Source of the DNA: Amanita rubescens
Taxonomy: Eukaryota > Basidiomycota > Agaricomycetes > Agaricales > Amanitaceae
NCBI GenBank assembly: GCA_015039365.1
Contig: WION01000070.1
Coordinates: forward strand, 1 to 64,000
DNA: 64,000 nt
Direction of reading: 5' to 3'
Below, in pieces: positions 1 to 10,328 of the stretch. Both the position numbers and the translations under genes were made by a program. The notes under the pieces were generated by a model. That model saw only the letters and a program-made list of their open reading frames with translations. It was not told the DNA's origin and did not search any database. Each line of letters opens with the position of its first letter. Position 1 is the first letter of the stretch.

Positions 1-712
1 TCGAGCAGAGAGTATTTGCAAGGGAGGAAGCTCCCCTTGTAGAGATACTATACTCGTCTAAATAGTTCATTTAGGAAGACATGTCAAGTTTTTACTTGAC
101 AATGCGACATATACACACTCGCATATCCATCAGAGGATTCTTTTCACACAAAGAATCATCGTCATATATCTCGCTATTTACATAGCTTGATATTTATGCA
201 AGTTGTTAAACGTTATCGTTTACCTGCCAAAAATATTCATTTAGCACTTAAGGATATATTCTTATCCTTTATTAAACAAAGTAATAAATCATATCAGAGA
301 CAGCGAAGGCAGTAGAACAAGCCCCTTCTCGATAAATATGATTTCACACACTTTGTAAGGCTTGAAGCCTGGGGGTGCTTTTATAAATGGATATTATCAA
401 TATGACAGGAAACTCGATTTTTGATAAATCGATTCAAACAATATACATCATTGTATTGGCTTTTCGACAAAGTCATATCCTATACCTTTAGGATCAAACA
501 ATGATAAATATTGTATAACGTATACAACAAACATTATAGGAATATTAAAGAAATATATAATACAAGGGATTAAGGTGAAAGCAGCATATAGTCTGGATCC
601 CCGTACTTGTACACGAAACGAGAGATCTTCCGTGAAGACTTTCAAGTCTTGCAATTCCGGTGACTCGTATAAAGATATTTCATATATTCCTGGATAACTT
701 AGCGAGGGGGTG
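1..712 (+). pseudogene. Decayed 3' end of a Copia-type polyprotein
   Basis: The stretch just before an LTR-like sequence translates in broken plus-strand frames into fragments that resemble the end of a Copia RNase H domain, for example KPLLDKYDFTHFV near base 320, which recalls the TKPL..(K/D)F..LR motif at the end of Copia pol. It ends in a purine-rich tract (701-712, AGCGAGGGGGTG), in the position of a polypurine tract. The tail TAACTTAGCGAGGGGG is nearly the same as the tail of the element at 3637-13705, so the two are probably relatives. Several stops and frameshifts are present and the left part lies outside the window. The assignment is an inference from short motifs. Confidence 0.4.
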
Positions 713-1080
713 TGTTAAAGTTATCTTATCTAATCATATAAGATAACGTATATCTTATCTTATCTCATATAAGATAATACATCATATCTTATCCTATAGA
801 TTAGGATATACAGATTAGATGTACATACATGCATATATGTATTCACATACATATACACATGTACATATACATACATAGGATACTGGAATATCCTATAGTC
901 GCTTGCGTCATCCCATTACTGCGGTAGACGCGTCATAGCTGCGCTAGACGTCATATCATACGTCATGCACAGCTCTTCCTCTATTTACTATACTTTGTAC
1001 TTATTAGGATACTAGTAGTATATAAGACTACCTGTACGTAGGTACAAATAAGAACCTTCCTTCTCCTCTTACCACCACAT
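713..1080 (+). repeat. LTR-like sequence, right boundary not resolved
   Basis: It begins with TGTTAAAG directly after a polypurine-like tract, as a Copia 3' LTR should. It contains AT-rich, microsatellite-like sequence (ATACATAT repeats near 830-880) and a TATATAAG box near 1018. No matching second LTR is inside the window, so the right end (set here at the CCACCACA near 1078) is a guess. The element joins the broken 5' side of the hAT gene that follows. Confidence 0.35.
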
Positions 1081-1246
1081 CCTATATCCATAGGATAGTG
1101 AGTTATCGTTCGAGGTCGTCACCGCCACTCTACACTCCACTCTAAGTAAGTATTCACTTTAATACTTAGACGCTGCGCTGCTGGGCGTATCTTCGTCACT
1201 TGAATGTAGCTATACAGCCTGTCAGACTCGTCCTTGCTAAGGTAAG

Positions 1247-2726
1247 TTGCCGTGCATTGAATATGACATGTGCTCACCTTCAAATAACCAGCTCCGCAAC
1301 TTATCCTTCAAGTTGATCCATTCAACCACCGTTCTCGGTCCTGCCTGGAAGCGATGCTTGGCCGATCTGAAGATGGATTACCGTATCATGCCTCGTGACG
1401 TCACAACGCGCTGGAATTCGACGTATGACATGCTGGACTTCGCTATAAAATATAGAGATGCGTTAGATAAGATGACGTCGGACAGGAGAAATGACTTACG
1501 CAGGTATGAGATGGATGACAGCGACTGGAAGCTGGCAGAGCAACTCCGTAATGTGCTCGAGGTAAGTCTGGCCGCACTGCTGCCATGATGCTTATCTAAC
1601 ATTTTACACGCTTCTGCTCGTCTACCTCAACTCATCCACCTCAACTCGTCAAATCATCATCTATGCCTAATCGGTTGTCTGTAACACTTAAAACCTGGAA
1701 CGTTCTTCAAAACTGGAACACACGATGATATCCGATATGACAGATCTTGAAGGAGGCAACACAGTACTTCTCTCGTGCTAAACCTAACCTCGCTCAGGTA
1801 ATCCCGGCCATAGACGCAATCCATGAGGAGTTTTCCTCTTTCATCCATCAACCATCTGTACCGGATCCGATTCGGGCAGCAGTTGAGATGGCAAAGAAGG
1901 TGCTGAATCGGTATTATTCAAAAACAGACGACGTTGAAATCTATCGGATTGCGATGGGTAAGTTGTGGGTTTTCTTATAGCCGTAAAACATTAACTGACG
2001 TGTTTTAAGTCTTACACCCTCGTCACAAGCTAGCTTACTTTACTCATGCAGGCTGGGAACTGAGGTGGGTGAACACAGCCCGAGAACTCGTCGAGCAAGA
2101 ATACGAACGCAACTATGAAAACCTTGATGTTGATGGGTCCCAGGAGGTTACGCAGAGCGGTGAAAGCTCCAAGAGTGCATCAAAGGTACATGGTTATCAT
2201 CTCTTTCGTACTTTGTCAGGTCAGCTGAAATTTATATGAGGCTTCGTCCACACAGCGCGCCAATCGGTTTGATGCGCTTGCATCGCTAGCGCCTTTATCA
2301 ACTTACAAGCCCTCCGACGAGCTTAAACGGTACCTCCAAAGCGACCCGGAAGATGTTAAAGATGCCGTAGCTTGGTGGCACGAGCATCGTTCAACATATC
2401 CTCGGCTTTCTCGAATGGCATTAGATTACTTGACCATTCCCGGTAAGTCAAACAAATTCTTCTTTATTTATTTATAAGTCTGATTGCTCTCGTGACTCAC
2501 AGCTACCTCAATTGACGTCGAGCGTTTATTCAGTCGAGGCCGGCTGATCATCTCTCACGTGCGCGGCAGGCTAGGTGTACAAAACTCTCGTGCTTTGATA
2601 TGCTTAGGGATTTGGAGCCGATTGGGCCTGGTAAAGGATGTGGATATCAAAGCTGTATCTGGCAGGGAGGAATCCAAAGGTGCTCATCAGCTCGACGATG
2701 GATGGGATACCATACATTTAGAGTAA
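1247..2726 (+). pseudogene. hAT transposase gene, 5'-truncated (C-terminal half with dimerisation domain)
   Basis: Five exons can be read: 1247-1561, 1744-1957, 2010-2185, 2256-2442 and 2503-2726, all joined in frame by GT..AG introns of 52-182 bases. The product contains the PRDVTTRWNSTYDML motif that is common in fungal hAT (Ac-like) transposases, LHPRHKLAYF in the middle, and a full C-terminal hAT dimerisation domain with WW..H...YPRLSRMALDYL and TSIDVERLFSRGR. What is missing is the N-terminal part (BED zinc finger and first catalytic residues). Upstream of 1247 no matching exon was found and an LTR-like sequence abuts the gene, which suggests truncation by a later insertion. The ATG at 1247 is only the first ATG in frame, not a proven start. 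Confidence 0.8.
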
Positions 2727-2780
2727 CTATAACTTAGTACTTGTCAATACGGTATCAACAGCTTCAACAGCTGCCACCAG

Positions 2781-2925
2781 ACCCCCGTGACCCGTACCTG
2801 TGACCCGTGACCCATACCCGTACCCGTCAAACCCGTTGATCTCTCACCCGCGGGTCCACGGGTACGGGTAAAGGCGGGTACGGGTCAGGGTGTAAGTGTG
2901 ACTACCCACGGGTTACCCGCTGTGA
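2781..2925. repeat. CCCGTA/TACGGG subterminal repeat block of the hAT element
   Basis: About 145 bases are packed with ACCCGT and ACGGGT hexamers. The left half is C-rich and the right half G-rich. TACCCGTACCCGT at 2815-2827 is the exact reverse complement of ACGGGTACGGGTA at 2858-2870, so the block can fold into a hairpin. It starts 55 bases after the hAT stop codon, where hAT elements carry transposase-binding subterminal repeats. That role is an inference. Confidence 0.6.
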
Positions 2926-3236
2926 TCCCTAAACGAGGCTACTCAGTCAATTTCGACAATAGCGGATGTCACATCTTCAGCAAAAGCCGAGAACTGTGTG
3001 GAGTAGCCCGAGAAGTCGACAATCTTTACATCTTGAATGCCAAACCAGTTATCCCCGAACGCGCCTACGTCTCTCGCACAATGAGAGAGATGAGCGAGAA
3101 TAGCGACTTAGAGTCTGCAACTCTCGAATCGGCACTCATCGCCCGGACCAAAAAGTCCAAGGCACCACTCGGGATTTGGCACCGTCGATTCGGTCATATA
3201 GCGCTTGATGCTGTCAAACAGCTGTTGAGCCGCTGA
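2898..3236 (+). pseudogene. Copia gag-pre-integrase fragment
   Basis: The reading frame holds a stretch ending IWHRRFGHIALDAVKQLLSR. This matches the gag-pre-integrase zinc-binding start of Copia polyproteins (LWH.RLGH....). The preceding part (NLYILNAKP) also fits the region between protease and integrase. Neither the catalytic integrase core nor the protease is present. After the TGA at 3234-3236 the frame stays open to about 3429 with charged, low-complexity residues. The fragment follows the hAT repeat block with no gap, so one element probably landed in the other. Confidence 0.6.
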
Positions 3237-3239
3237 AAC

Positions 3240-3636
3240 GATCAGAAGAAGGCCGATGCGGAAGTGCGTTCGGCCAAAGGGGCTTCGGAGGTCAGTCCTG
3301 GGGGTGCCTCGGAGGCAGAGAGGGTGCCGAATGCGAAGGTGAATGAGTGGAAGGTGTCCGAAGCACCGAGGAACGAAGGGAACGAAAGGAATCGAACTCG
3401 GAGCAGTAATGGGGTGATAATTCGCTAAGTACAACTACGTACACAATGGTATATATACTACGGAGGCACGAGGTGACCATGTGACAATTCCTGCACCGAG
3501 TCCGAGGCCTGTGCATGCGTCCGAACACAAACGATCATCCTCCAGGGTCGAGCATAGGCTCGGAGTGCTTCGGGGAGCTTCGGAAGGATTCGGAGATCGG
3601 TTCCAACGTAGCCGGAATCGGCTCGTTACACCTCCT
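3240..3636 (-). repeat. GC-rich LTR-like remnant with TCGGAGG motifs
   Basis: Read on the minus strand, AGGAGG is followed by TGTAACGAGCCGATTCCG, an LTR-like start after a short purine tract, with a TAGTATATATAC box further on. The sequence is rich in TTCGGAG/CTCCGAA repeats. No partner LTR was found and no coding capacity is evident apart from the open frame noted for the Copia fragment. The Copia LTR at 3637 begins directly at its edge. Confidence 0.3.
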
Positions 3637-4341
3637 TGTTGAAACTAGGGGTAACAAGTCCCTAGCGAGCAGCGCAGTCTAGTACATGGAATGTACTACT
3701 TACCGAGTGTGGTGTGGAGTTGTTAAGAGCTTACTGGAGCTGGGGCTCAACAGTAGACAGTAGAGAGGATAATAGGATAAGGATTGACGCTACTAGAGTA
3801 CAGTTTATATACTACTAAACTACAAATAAGTACAAAGAGTCTTATCAGTATGAGTCAAAGGTATTTGACTCATAAGGCGTCATTCCACAGCAATGCACAG
3901 CTATTGTACAGCAATACACAGCTTTGCGCAGCACTTGACTCATCAATTATATTGACTGACTCATCACATTATCAATCTTCAATGTGATAGGTCGATAACC
4001 ATAACGTATATATGTCTTCTATTCTCATGTCAACATATATTCACATCATCAATAGTTCCACTATTATGATTGGATGATCTCATGAGAATATCGCTAGGAT
4101 ATTCTCATGTCAGAATATGTTCTCATCATCAATCATCCATTATTATGATTGGTAGATGAGTATGAGAATATGTCGAATATATTCTCATGTCAATATATTA
4201 TCTCACACTCAATCATCCACTATTATGATTGGTTGAGAGACGAGTAAGTAACTGAGCGTTATTACATTAGTTAACATAAACTAATGATATCACTTATATT
4301 TACTATATACTGTATGTATATCGTATATTATAAGTTCAACA
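3637..4341 (-). repeat. 3' LTR of the large Copia element
   Basis: It is the same 705-bp sequence as 13001-13705, starting TGTTGAAACT and ending AAGTTCAACA in plus-strand reading. It contains three tandem 80-bp units (4021, 4101, 4181). The short ORF inside it (3784-3987) also occurs identically in the other LTR and is not taken as a gene. Confidence 0.92.
4021..4243. repeat. Three tandem 80-bp units inside the LTR
   Basis: Each unit begins ATTCTCATGT and contains TATTATGATTGG. The exact period is 80 bases (starts at 4021, 4101 and 4181; the last unit is shortened). Within a unit AATCAT..ATGATT and TCTCAT..ATGAGA form inverted arms, so each can fold as a hairpin. The same array is present at 13385-13607 in the other LTR. 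Confidence 0.85.
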
Positions 4342-4356
4342 CTCCCCTTCGCTAAG
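4342..4356 (-). other. Polypurine tract of the large Copia element
   Basis: On the minus strand GCGAAGGGGAG directly precedes the TGTTGAAC start of the 3' LTR, the usual position for the plus-strand DNA primer of an LTR element. Confidence 0.7.
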
Positions 4357-5454
4357 TTATTTATTAGCTTTCAAAAGGGTAGTCAATTTATCATTTTCTC
4401 TTTCATAGTATTTAAAGATTTCTTCAAGATATCCTCGCACTTCAAGATCTTGAATTCTTTCAAATATTTTACTATGTTGTCCTGGGGACTTATTAAGGGT
4501 TTTACTTTTAATATAATTAGCAAAAGTTTGTGATGCCTTAATATGATTGGTTAATGATATTTGACTATCATCTAGGATTAATCCCATCTTCATTCGGAAT
4601 ATTACAAATTTTGAATATGGTAGATTTTTGGTCATTATATCCGCAACTTGTTCATTGGTAGGAATGTATGTGAGTTTAATTTTCTCACTTTCAACACATT
4701 CTCTAATGTAATGGAATCTTATGTCAATATGTTTTGAACGATGTTCTTGTGCAGGGTTACTGGCTAAGAACATTGCACCTTGATTGTCACAACATAAGAA
4801 AATAGTTTTAATTGGAAAATCAAGTTCACTCATAAGTGACTCAATCCAAACTATTTGTCTTGATGTATCAGACATTGACATGTATTCTGCTTCAGTTGAA
4901 GACAGTGCCACTACTTTTTGTTTTCGTGAAACCCATGATATAGCACCTCCTGCGAGTTTTACTATATATCCAGTGACAGATTTTCTTGTAATCTTGTCAG
5001 CACCCCAGTCAGCATCAGTAAAGGCTACAAAGCCTTCTTTGTTTAAACCATTATAAACTATTTTAGTTTGTACAGTGGTATTAACATAGCGTACTATGTA
5101 TAATGCTTTCTGTATGTGTTCTTCATTTGGGTTTGCACAAAACTGAGACATTAATATTACTTGATAAGTAATATCAGGTCTTGTTCCTAATGCAAGATAT
5201 AACAACGATCCTATTATTTGTTGAAAATAAGATCGCATTTCTGCTGTACATTCTTTTGTAGCAGCAGTTGGAATATATCCTGTTGGTAAAGGCGTACGAG
5301 TTGGTTTACAATTTTCTAAACCAAATCTTGTTACAACCTTTTTAGCATATGCATGTTGATCAATAATAAGAGTACCCATGTTCTTATTGTAATTGATTTG
5401 CATACCTAAGTATTCTTTAACTTTTCCAAGATCATGACATTCCCATTTCTTCAT
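4357..5454 (-). CDS. Copia pol, 3' part (end of reverse transcriptase and RNase H)
   Basis: This 365-codon frame continues the reverse transcriptase (KEYLGMQINY) and carries the complete Copia RNase H: TDADWG, STEAEY, CDNQGA and KHIDIRFHYIRE supply the expected acidic and histidine residues, followed by VADIMTKNL. It overlaps the end of the upstream frame by four bases in another phase. The junction is a short T-rich run (CTTTTATG on the minus strand), so the split is best read as a one-base indel rather than a designed frameshift. About 75 residues after TKNL have no evident function. Confidence 0.9.
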   Translation of the reverse strand: MKKWECHDLGKVKEYLGMQINYNKNMGTLIIDQHAYAKKVVTRFGLENCKPTRTPLPTGYIPTAATKECTAEMRSYFQQIIGSLLYLALGTRPDITYQVILMSQFCANPNEEHIQKALYIVRYVNTTVQTKIVYNGLNKEGFVAFTDADWGADKITRKSVTGYIVKLAGGAISWVSRKQKVVALSSTEAEYMSMSDTSRQIVWIESLMSELDFPIKTIFLCCDNQGAMFLASNPAQEHRSKHIDIRFHYIRECVESEKIKLTYIPTNEQVADIMTKNLPYSKFVIFRMKMGLILDDSQISLTNHIKASQTFANYIKSKTLNKSPGQHSKIFERIQDLEVRGYLEEIFKYYERENDKLTTLLKANK

Positions 5455-8400
5455 AAAAGCATTTTAACTTTATGAATTTCTGGTGTATTGTCTCCCATGA
5501 AAAGCATGTCATCGACATATACTATACACACTATTATAGTGTCGTCTTCTCTTCTGACGTATACGCCAGAATCAGATAAACAGCGTATAAATCCTAAATC
5601 CTCTAAGGATTTATTAGCATGTTTATTCCAGGCATATGAGGCTTGTTTAAGTCCATATATTGCCTTTTTAAGTTGGTAAACTTTTTGTTCTTGGCCTTTG
5701 ACTACATAACCTTCTGGTTGTTGCATATAGATATCCGCTTCGAGATCTCCGTACAAAAAGGCTGTTTTAACATCTAGTGCTTCAATATCCCATTTTTCTA
5801 GCACAGATATTGCTAACAAAAGGCGAATCGTTTCATATCTTGCCACTGGCGAAAACGTTTCATCATAGTCAAGTCCAGGTCTTTGAGAAAATCCTTTAGC
5901 GACAAGTCGAGCCTTCTTTCGACCGTCAGATTTAATATCATATACCCATCTACATTTAATAGGTGTACGATTATGAGGTAATTCTGTAAGCTCCCAGATT
6001 TTTCTATCATTCAATGATTTCATTTCATCATTCATTGCTGTTTCCCATTGTTCATAAGATTTAGGATCAGCAATTTTGACTTTTTGAATATCTTTGTATT
6101 GATAATCTCTGATATTATCTCTTGAGATATCAATGGCAGGAATTGCTTGTGCGAGTAAGTAATTCAGAAAACCATTACCTTGCTCTTTAATGAGACTTGT
6201 CATTTCATTAATTTGAGCATTGTGTAATGTTGAATAAAGTAGTTTAACTTTATCAATATGTTGTCGTATTTTAGATCTAAGAGAATATCTGATTGTAACG
6301 TCAAGTCTTGGATCAGATTTATCTTTTTCTTTAAGATCTTGAATCAATTCTCGAACAACATCTTGTTCTTCTGTAATTTCTTTTTCAATTTCTAATGGTG
6401 TTTTATTACCATAAGCATTGTCTTTCTGTATAACCGGTTTTCTAGATCTTTCAGATCTTCGAGTAGGTTCTACAGGTTTTTTAGCAGTTCCTTTGCCTTT
6501 TCCTTTAGTAGGTTTATCTTTAAGACTTTGTACAGGTAGATCTAATTCAACGCCTGTAGGTTGATCTAATTCAGCACCTTTGTCTTTTGAAGATGTATCT
6601 TTCTTTTCAAAGAAAGATTCTAATTTATCATCCCATTTAGTGTCATCATCATCATCATCTGATGAATCAGAACTAGGATGATTTTCAAAGTTGAAATCAA
6701 AGAAATCATTATCTGAATGCTGCTGTTCAGATGAAATATCTCCTTCATTATCTGGTTTACCATCAGAGATATTTTTATCTGAGTTTTCAGAATTATCCTG
6801 CTCAATAGGCCTGATAGGGTCCAAGTTTTTTGTATAATTTTCATCTTGAGGTTTGGCTCTTGGAAATTTGGTTTCATCAAATTCAGCTTGGGTGGATACT
6901 CGAAGTTGATTTGTATTCGTCATGAAGCGGTATGCTTTTGCATTCGGTTCGTATCCAATAAAGGTCATTATTTCAGACCTTGGTGTTAATTTATTTTCGC
7001 GCGATTCATGTGGGATAAATACCCAAGCTTTAGATCCGAATATCTTAAAGTAAGAAACATCAGGTTTCTTTCCAGTAAGATTTTCAACAGGGGTCTTCCA
7101 TTTGGTTCGTCTAAGTGGAGTACGATTATAAACATGTACGGCAGTTTCGATCGCAAAGTTCCACCAAGATTGAGGGCATGAAGCATGTAATCTCAATGCT
7201 TCACTCTTCTCCCAAAGTGTTCTATTCATGCGTTCAACCTTTCCATTTTGTTGATGTATATATGGAGTAGATTTTTCATGAATAATTCCTACATCCGTTA
7301 AGTAATCTTGTATGTTTGTGGACATAAATTCGCCCCCTCGATCGGAACGAACGATTTTTATGTTATATCCATATTGGTTGTATATTTGTTTGTGCCAACC
7401 TTCAAATACTACAGCGACGTTAGACTTTTTCTGTAATGGTTTTACCCATACATGTGATGTACAATCATCAAATATTACCAGTAAATATTTCTGTTTATGA
7501 TAAGATTGTATAGGAAAAGTCATCAAGTCACAGTGTATACGTTCAAAGGGTTGGGTAGCACGTTTTTCTGAAAGAGGAAAGCTTTGTGAAACAGCTTTTC
7601 CTTTTAGACAACCGTTACAAGGTTCTAAGTTTTTAGGAATTGTTAAGGGAGGGAAACCCTCTAAGTTTTTAGAGCCTAATTTCAATATTTGTTGGCTAGG
7701 ATGACCCATCCGTTGATGCCAAATTTCATATCCAACAACATTAATTGTGGTCATCATTAATTTATAATTTGAAGGTTTAATAATTTGACCTTCTGTCCAC
7801 ATTAATGTTTCGTTACCATCTCCTGGAAATCCTTCCAGTGATGCGTTTTCAGAGCCTTCTCTGTAGAAAGAAATCCTATCATTATCTTGTTTTGCAATAA
7901 AACCTTGTTTACACAATGTTCCATTGCTTATTAGTCGTAGTGTGGCACTTGGCATATGGAGGACTGGATAAAGTTTCAATCTTGAAACCGAACCATTTTT
8001 AAGGGTGTGATCCAAAATCACAGTCCCTATACCTAATATATCTGCTTGATTATCAGCTGTAAATACTGAAGTAGGAACTTCGTATTTTTTATAGCTGACA
8101 AAATCTTCTAAGTGTGCGGTAAAATGATGTGATGCACCTGAGTCACACATCCATATTGTAAGTCCTTTATTATTTTTATAACATTCAGGACATTTGCAAG
8201 AAGGTGATTTATCACAAAATTGACTATATGGATCTTGAAGATGTCCAATGTTAATAACATTAGCACGTCTACGATTATTTTCTTCTATTATGAATTCATC
8301 TAAGTTATATTGATTGTATAATTCAGAGAATGTTCCATAATTTGGAAGATTTTGAAGATTAGACATGTTTTGTCTATATCTTTCATTCTCACGCATATTG

Positions 8401-10328
8401 GCATCAAAATTATATAAATTATGAAGATCAGTAGATCTTCTTGGTGTAGGGTTTACTATCGGTACATTTGATGGTATTACCGGTACAGTGTCAATAGTAC
8501 GATTAGTTGGATAATCGTATAAATTGAAAAAATCTTCATAAGGCGTAATAGGCCTTGTTTGGATTTGAGATGATGCCATAGATTCTGGAGCCGTATGGTA
8601 AACAGAATCTTGATCAGATTGGTAAAAGTAATTTAAATCTGATGAACTTACAGATTCTGGTCGGAGGGATACAGTGTCATGGTCAATTACCATCCCTCTC
8701 AACATATTTTGTAAGTGTTCTATAGTGCGTGCATTAGTATTCATTCTTCGAGCTTCCAAATTAGCTCGTCGAACTTGATCCACATAATATTGTCTGGTAT
8801 GTACATACCACCAACTTATTTGTTCATCATCAAAGGAACCAGGCATTGGTCCCTCAGGCTCCTCATCGGTATAAAGTCCTTCATACCCTGAAGAATTGGC
8901 CTCAGATTGATGTGATTCATTATCTGTTTGATATCCTTCATTATCGGTTTGATGATGGGATATACTAGAGGAAGCAAAGATAGGACTAGCAAGATCGTCC
9001 AAACTTTGAGTATCCTTAGTATCTGCAAATATTGCAGAATCAAAGATATCAGAGTAGTCCGTTGATTCAGTTCGTACTTTTTGTACATCTCTGGATACAG
9101 AATCTCCCGAATCTTCGGATATCTCATCAATTCTCCCCATGAAGTCGTCCGTGGGAACCGCACGAGTACCTTTGTACTTGTAAATCTTGGGGACAAATTC
9201 TTCATCAAAATCTGTTATTACCTGATCTCCAATTCTGGCAATCAGAGGTAAAGATGCTGATGTCGAAGATGCCATAGCATGCCCAGAACCAAGTGTTGAT
9301 TGAGCTGCTGTGCGAGCAGCAAGTTTATTCGCACGATTCTTTGCTTTAGCTGCCTTATTGCGTTCCCAATTTGGTCCTTTAGACTGATTAGGGACTTGAC
9401 CAGCCCATTGGGGTCTAAAAGGAGTCTGAGATTGGCCAGGTGTATGTTTTGGTCCATTAGATGGTCCACCTGTCGAAGTATGTTGTGTTGGGTTTCTTCG
9501 ATTTCCCATTGGTTTTCTTCCACCTCTGCCTCGAAAGGATTTCCCACGATAGGAATTCCAAGGGGTGCGAGGTTGTCCTTGTTGCAATTGTTGGCGTGCC
9601 ATATTTGCAACTACTTGAGAGTTAGAATGTTTATTCCCTCTCGTGACAACAGAAGTATTGGCATTGTTCCTGTTACCTTTCCTTCGGGACCATTCCTCAG
9701 ATATGAGATTAAGGAATTCATCTACAGTGTCATCATCTGCGGAATGTGCCAACAGATTTGCGACAAAGCTGTCCCATGAAGGAGGTAAGGCATGTAGGAT
9801 CGTCATAATTTGCATTTTGACGGTTAAGGTTACACCTTGGTTTGACACTCTATTAATCAAGTCCATAAGATGCGGAACTTGAGTGTTTGGATTGGAATTC
9901 TCTTTGAGTTTCCAGTCGACAATTTGTCTATAGAGTCCAAACGTAGCAGCCAGACCTTGTTTACCAAATTTATCCTTTAGAGATTTCCAAAGGACTTCGG
10001 CTTTATCGTTTTTATCGTCAACAAGGTGTACTAGATTAGGTGCTAGTTTTAAGGTAATGTAACCCTTGGCTTTCATATTGTCCTCTTTAAATTCGACGTA
10101 TTCTTTACGAATTTCTTTAAGGGTTTTTAATTGATCTGGCTTTATGTCAGATGTCTTTATCGCCTCTTTTTCAGACGGTTCAAGATCTCTGGGCCAGTCA
10201 AGTTTAGGATCAATATGTGCACCAAGACCTTGACTGTTTAAGTACGCAGTCATAAGTCTTTCGAATGCAAGCCAATTTGATCCGGTAAGAACAGGAACAA
10301 TGGAGTTTATCGAATTGGAAGAAGACAT
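5451..10328 (-). CDS. Copia gag-pol polyprotein, 5' part (gag, protease, integrase, most of reverse transcriptase)
   Basis: The 1625-residue product starts at a good ATG. Residues about 1-210 are a UBN2/Copia-type gag. Next comes a Gln/Gly/Arg-rich basic stretch, then a long acidic Ser-rich insert to about 700, then a Cys cluster (SCKCPECYK) in place of a classical CCHC knuckle. The aspartic protease motif CDSGAS lies near 727. Gag-pre-integrase and HHCC (WHQRMGH..., CNGCLKGK) lie near 875-910. The integrase DDE residues are in HCDLM, RSDRGGEF (about 994) and NGKVERMNR. The reverse transcriptase spans about 1440-1625 with RWVYDIK, KARLVAKGFSQ and YVDD near 1604. The frame stops shortly after YVDD, so full pol requires reading into the next frame. 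Role: structural protein and enzymes for cytoplasmic reverse transcription and nuclear integration. Confidence 0.95.
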   Translation of the reverse strand: MSSSNSINSIVPVLTGSNWLAFERLMTAYLNSQGLGAHIDPKLDWPRDLEPSEKEAIKTSDIKPDQLKTLKEIRKEYVEFKEDNMKAKGYITLKLAPNLVHLVDDKNDKAEVLWKSLKDKFGKQGLAATFGLYRQIVDWKLKENSNPNTQVPHLMDLINRVSNQGVTLTVKMQIMTILHALPPSWDSFVANLLAHSADDDTVDEFLNLISEEWSRRKGNRNNANTSVVTRGNKHSNSQVVANMARQQLQQGQPRTPWNSYRGKSFRGRGGRKPMGNRRNPTQHTSTGGPSNGPKHTPGQSQTPFRPQWAGQVPNQSKGPNWERNKAAKAKNRANKLAARTAAQSTLGSGHAMASSTSASLPLIARIGDQVITDFDEEFVPKIYKYKGTRAVPTDDFMGRIDEISEDSGDSVSRDVQKVRTESTDYSDIFDSAIFADTKDTQSLDDLASPIFASSSISHHQTDNEGYQTDNESHQSEANSSGYEGLYTDEEPEGPMPGSFDDEQISWWYVHTRQYYVDQVRRANLEARRMNTNARTIEHLQNMLRGMVIDHDTVSLRPESVSSSDLNYFYQSDQDSVYHTAPESMASSQIQTRPITPYEDFFNLYDYPTNRTIDTVPVIPSNVPIVNPTPRRSTDLHNLYNFDANMRENERYRQNMSNLQNLPNYGTFSELYNQYNLDEFIIEENNRRRANVINIGHLQDPYSQFCDKSPSCKCPECYKNNKGLTIWMCDSGASHHFTAHLEDFVSYKKYEVPTSVFTADNQADILGIGTVILDHTLKNGSVSRLKLYPVLHMPSATLRLISNGTLCKQGFIAKQDNDRISFYREGSENASLEGFPGDGNETLMWTEGQIIKPSNYKLMMTTINVVGYEIWHQRMGHPSQQILKLGSKNLEGFPPLTIPKNLEPCNGCLKGKAVSQSFPLSEKRATQPFERIHCDLMTFPIQSYHKQKYLLVIFDDCTSHVWVKPLQKKSNVAVVFEGWHKQIYNQYGYNIKIVRSDRGGEFMSTNIQDYLTDVGIIHEKSTPYIHQQNGKVERMNRTLWEKSEALRLHASCPQSWWNFAIETAVHVYNRTPLRRTKWKTPVENLTGKKPDVSYFKIFGSKAWVFIPHESRENKLTPRSEIMTFIGYEPNAKAYRFMTNTNQLRVSTQAEFDETKFPRAKPQDENYTKNLDPIRPIEQDNSENSDKNISDGKPDNEGDISSEQQHSDNDFFDFNFENHPSSDSSDDDDDDTKWDDKLESFFEKKDTSSKDKGAELDQPTGVELDLPVQSLKDKPTKGKGKGTAKKPVEPTRRSERSRKPVIQKDNAYGNKTPLEIEKEITEEQDVVRELIQDLKEKDKSDPRLDVTIRYSLRSKIRQHIDKVKLLYSTLHNAQINEMTSLIKEQGNGFLNYLLAQAIPAIDISRDNIRDYQYKDIQKVKIADPKSYEQWETAMNDEMKSLNDRKIWELTELPHNRTPIKCRWVYDIKSDGRKKARLVAKGFSQRPGLDYDETFSPVARYETIRLLLAISVLEKWDIEALDVKTAFLYGDLEADIYMQQPEGYVVKGQEQKVYQLKKAIYGLKQASYAWNKHANKSLEDLGFIRCLSDSGVYVRREDDTIIVCIVYVDDMLFMGDNTPEIHKVKMLL

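Noticed and set aside
3784..3987. 67-codon ORF in the LTR, repeated at 13148-13351
   Set aside because: It is present identically only because the two LTRs are identical; it has no start context or homology and lies in regulatory LTR sequence.
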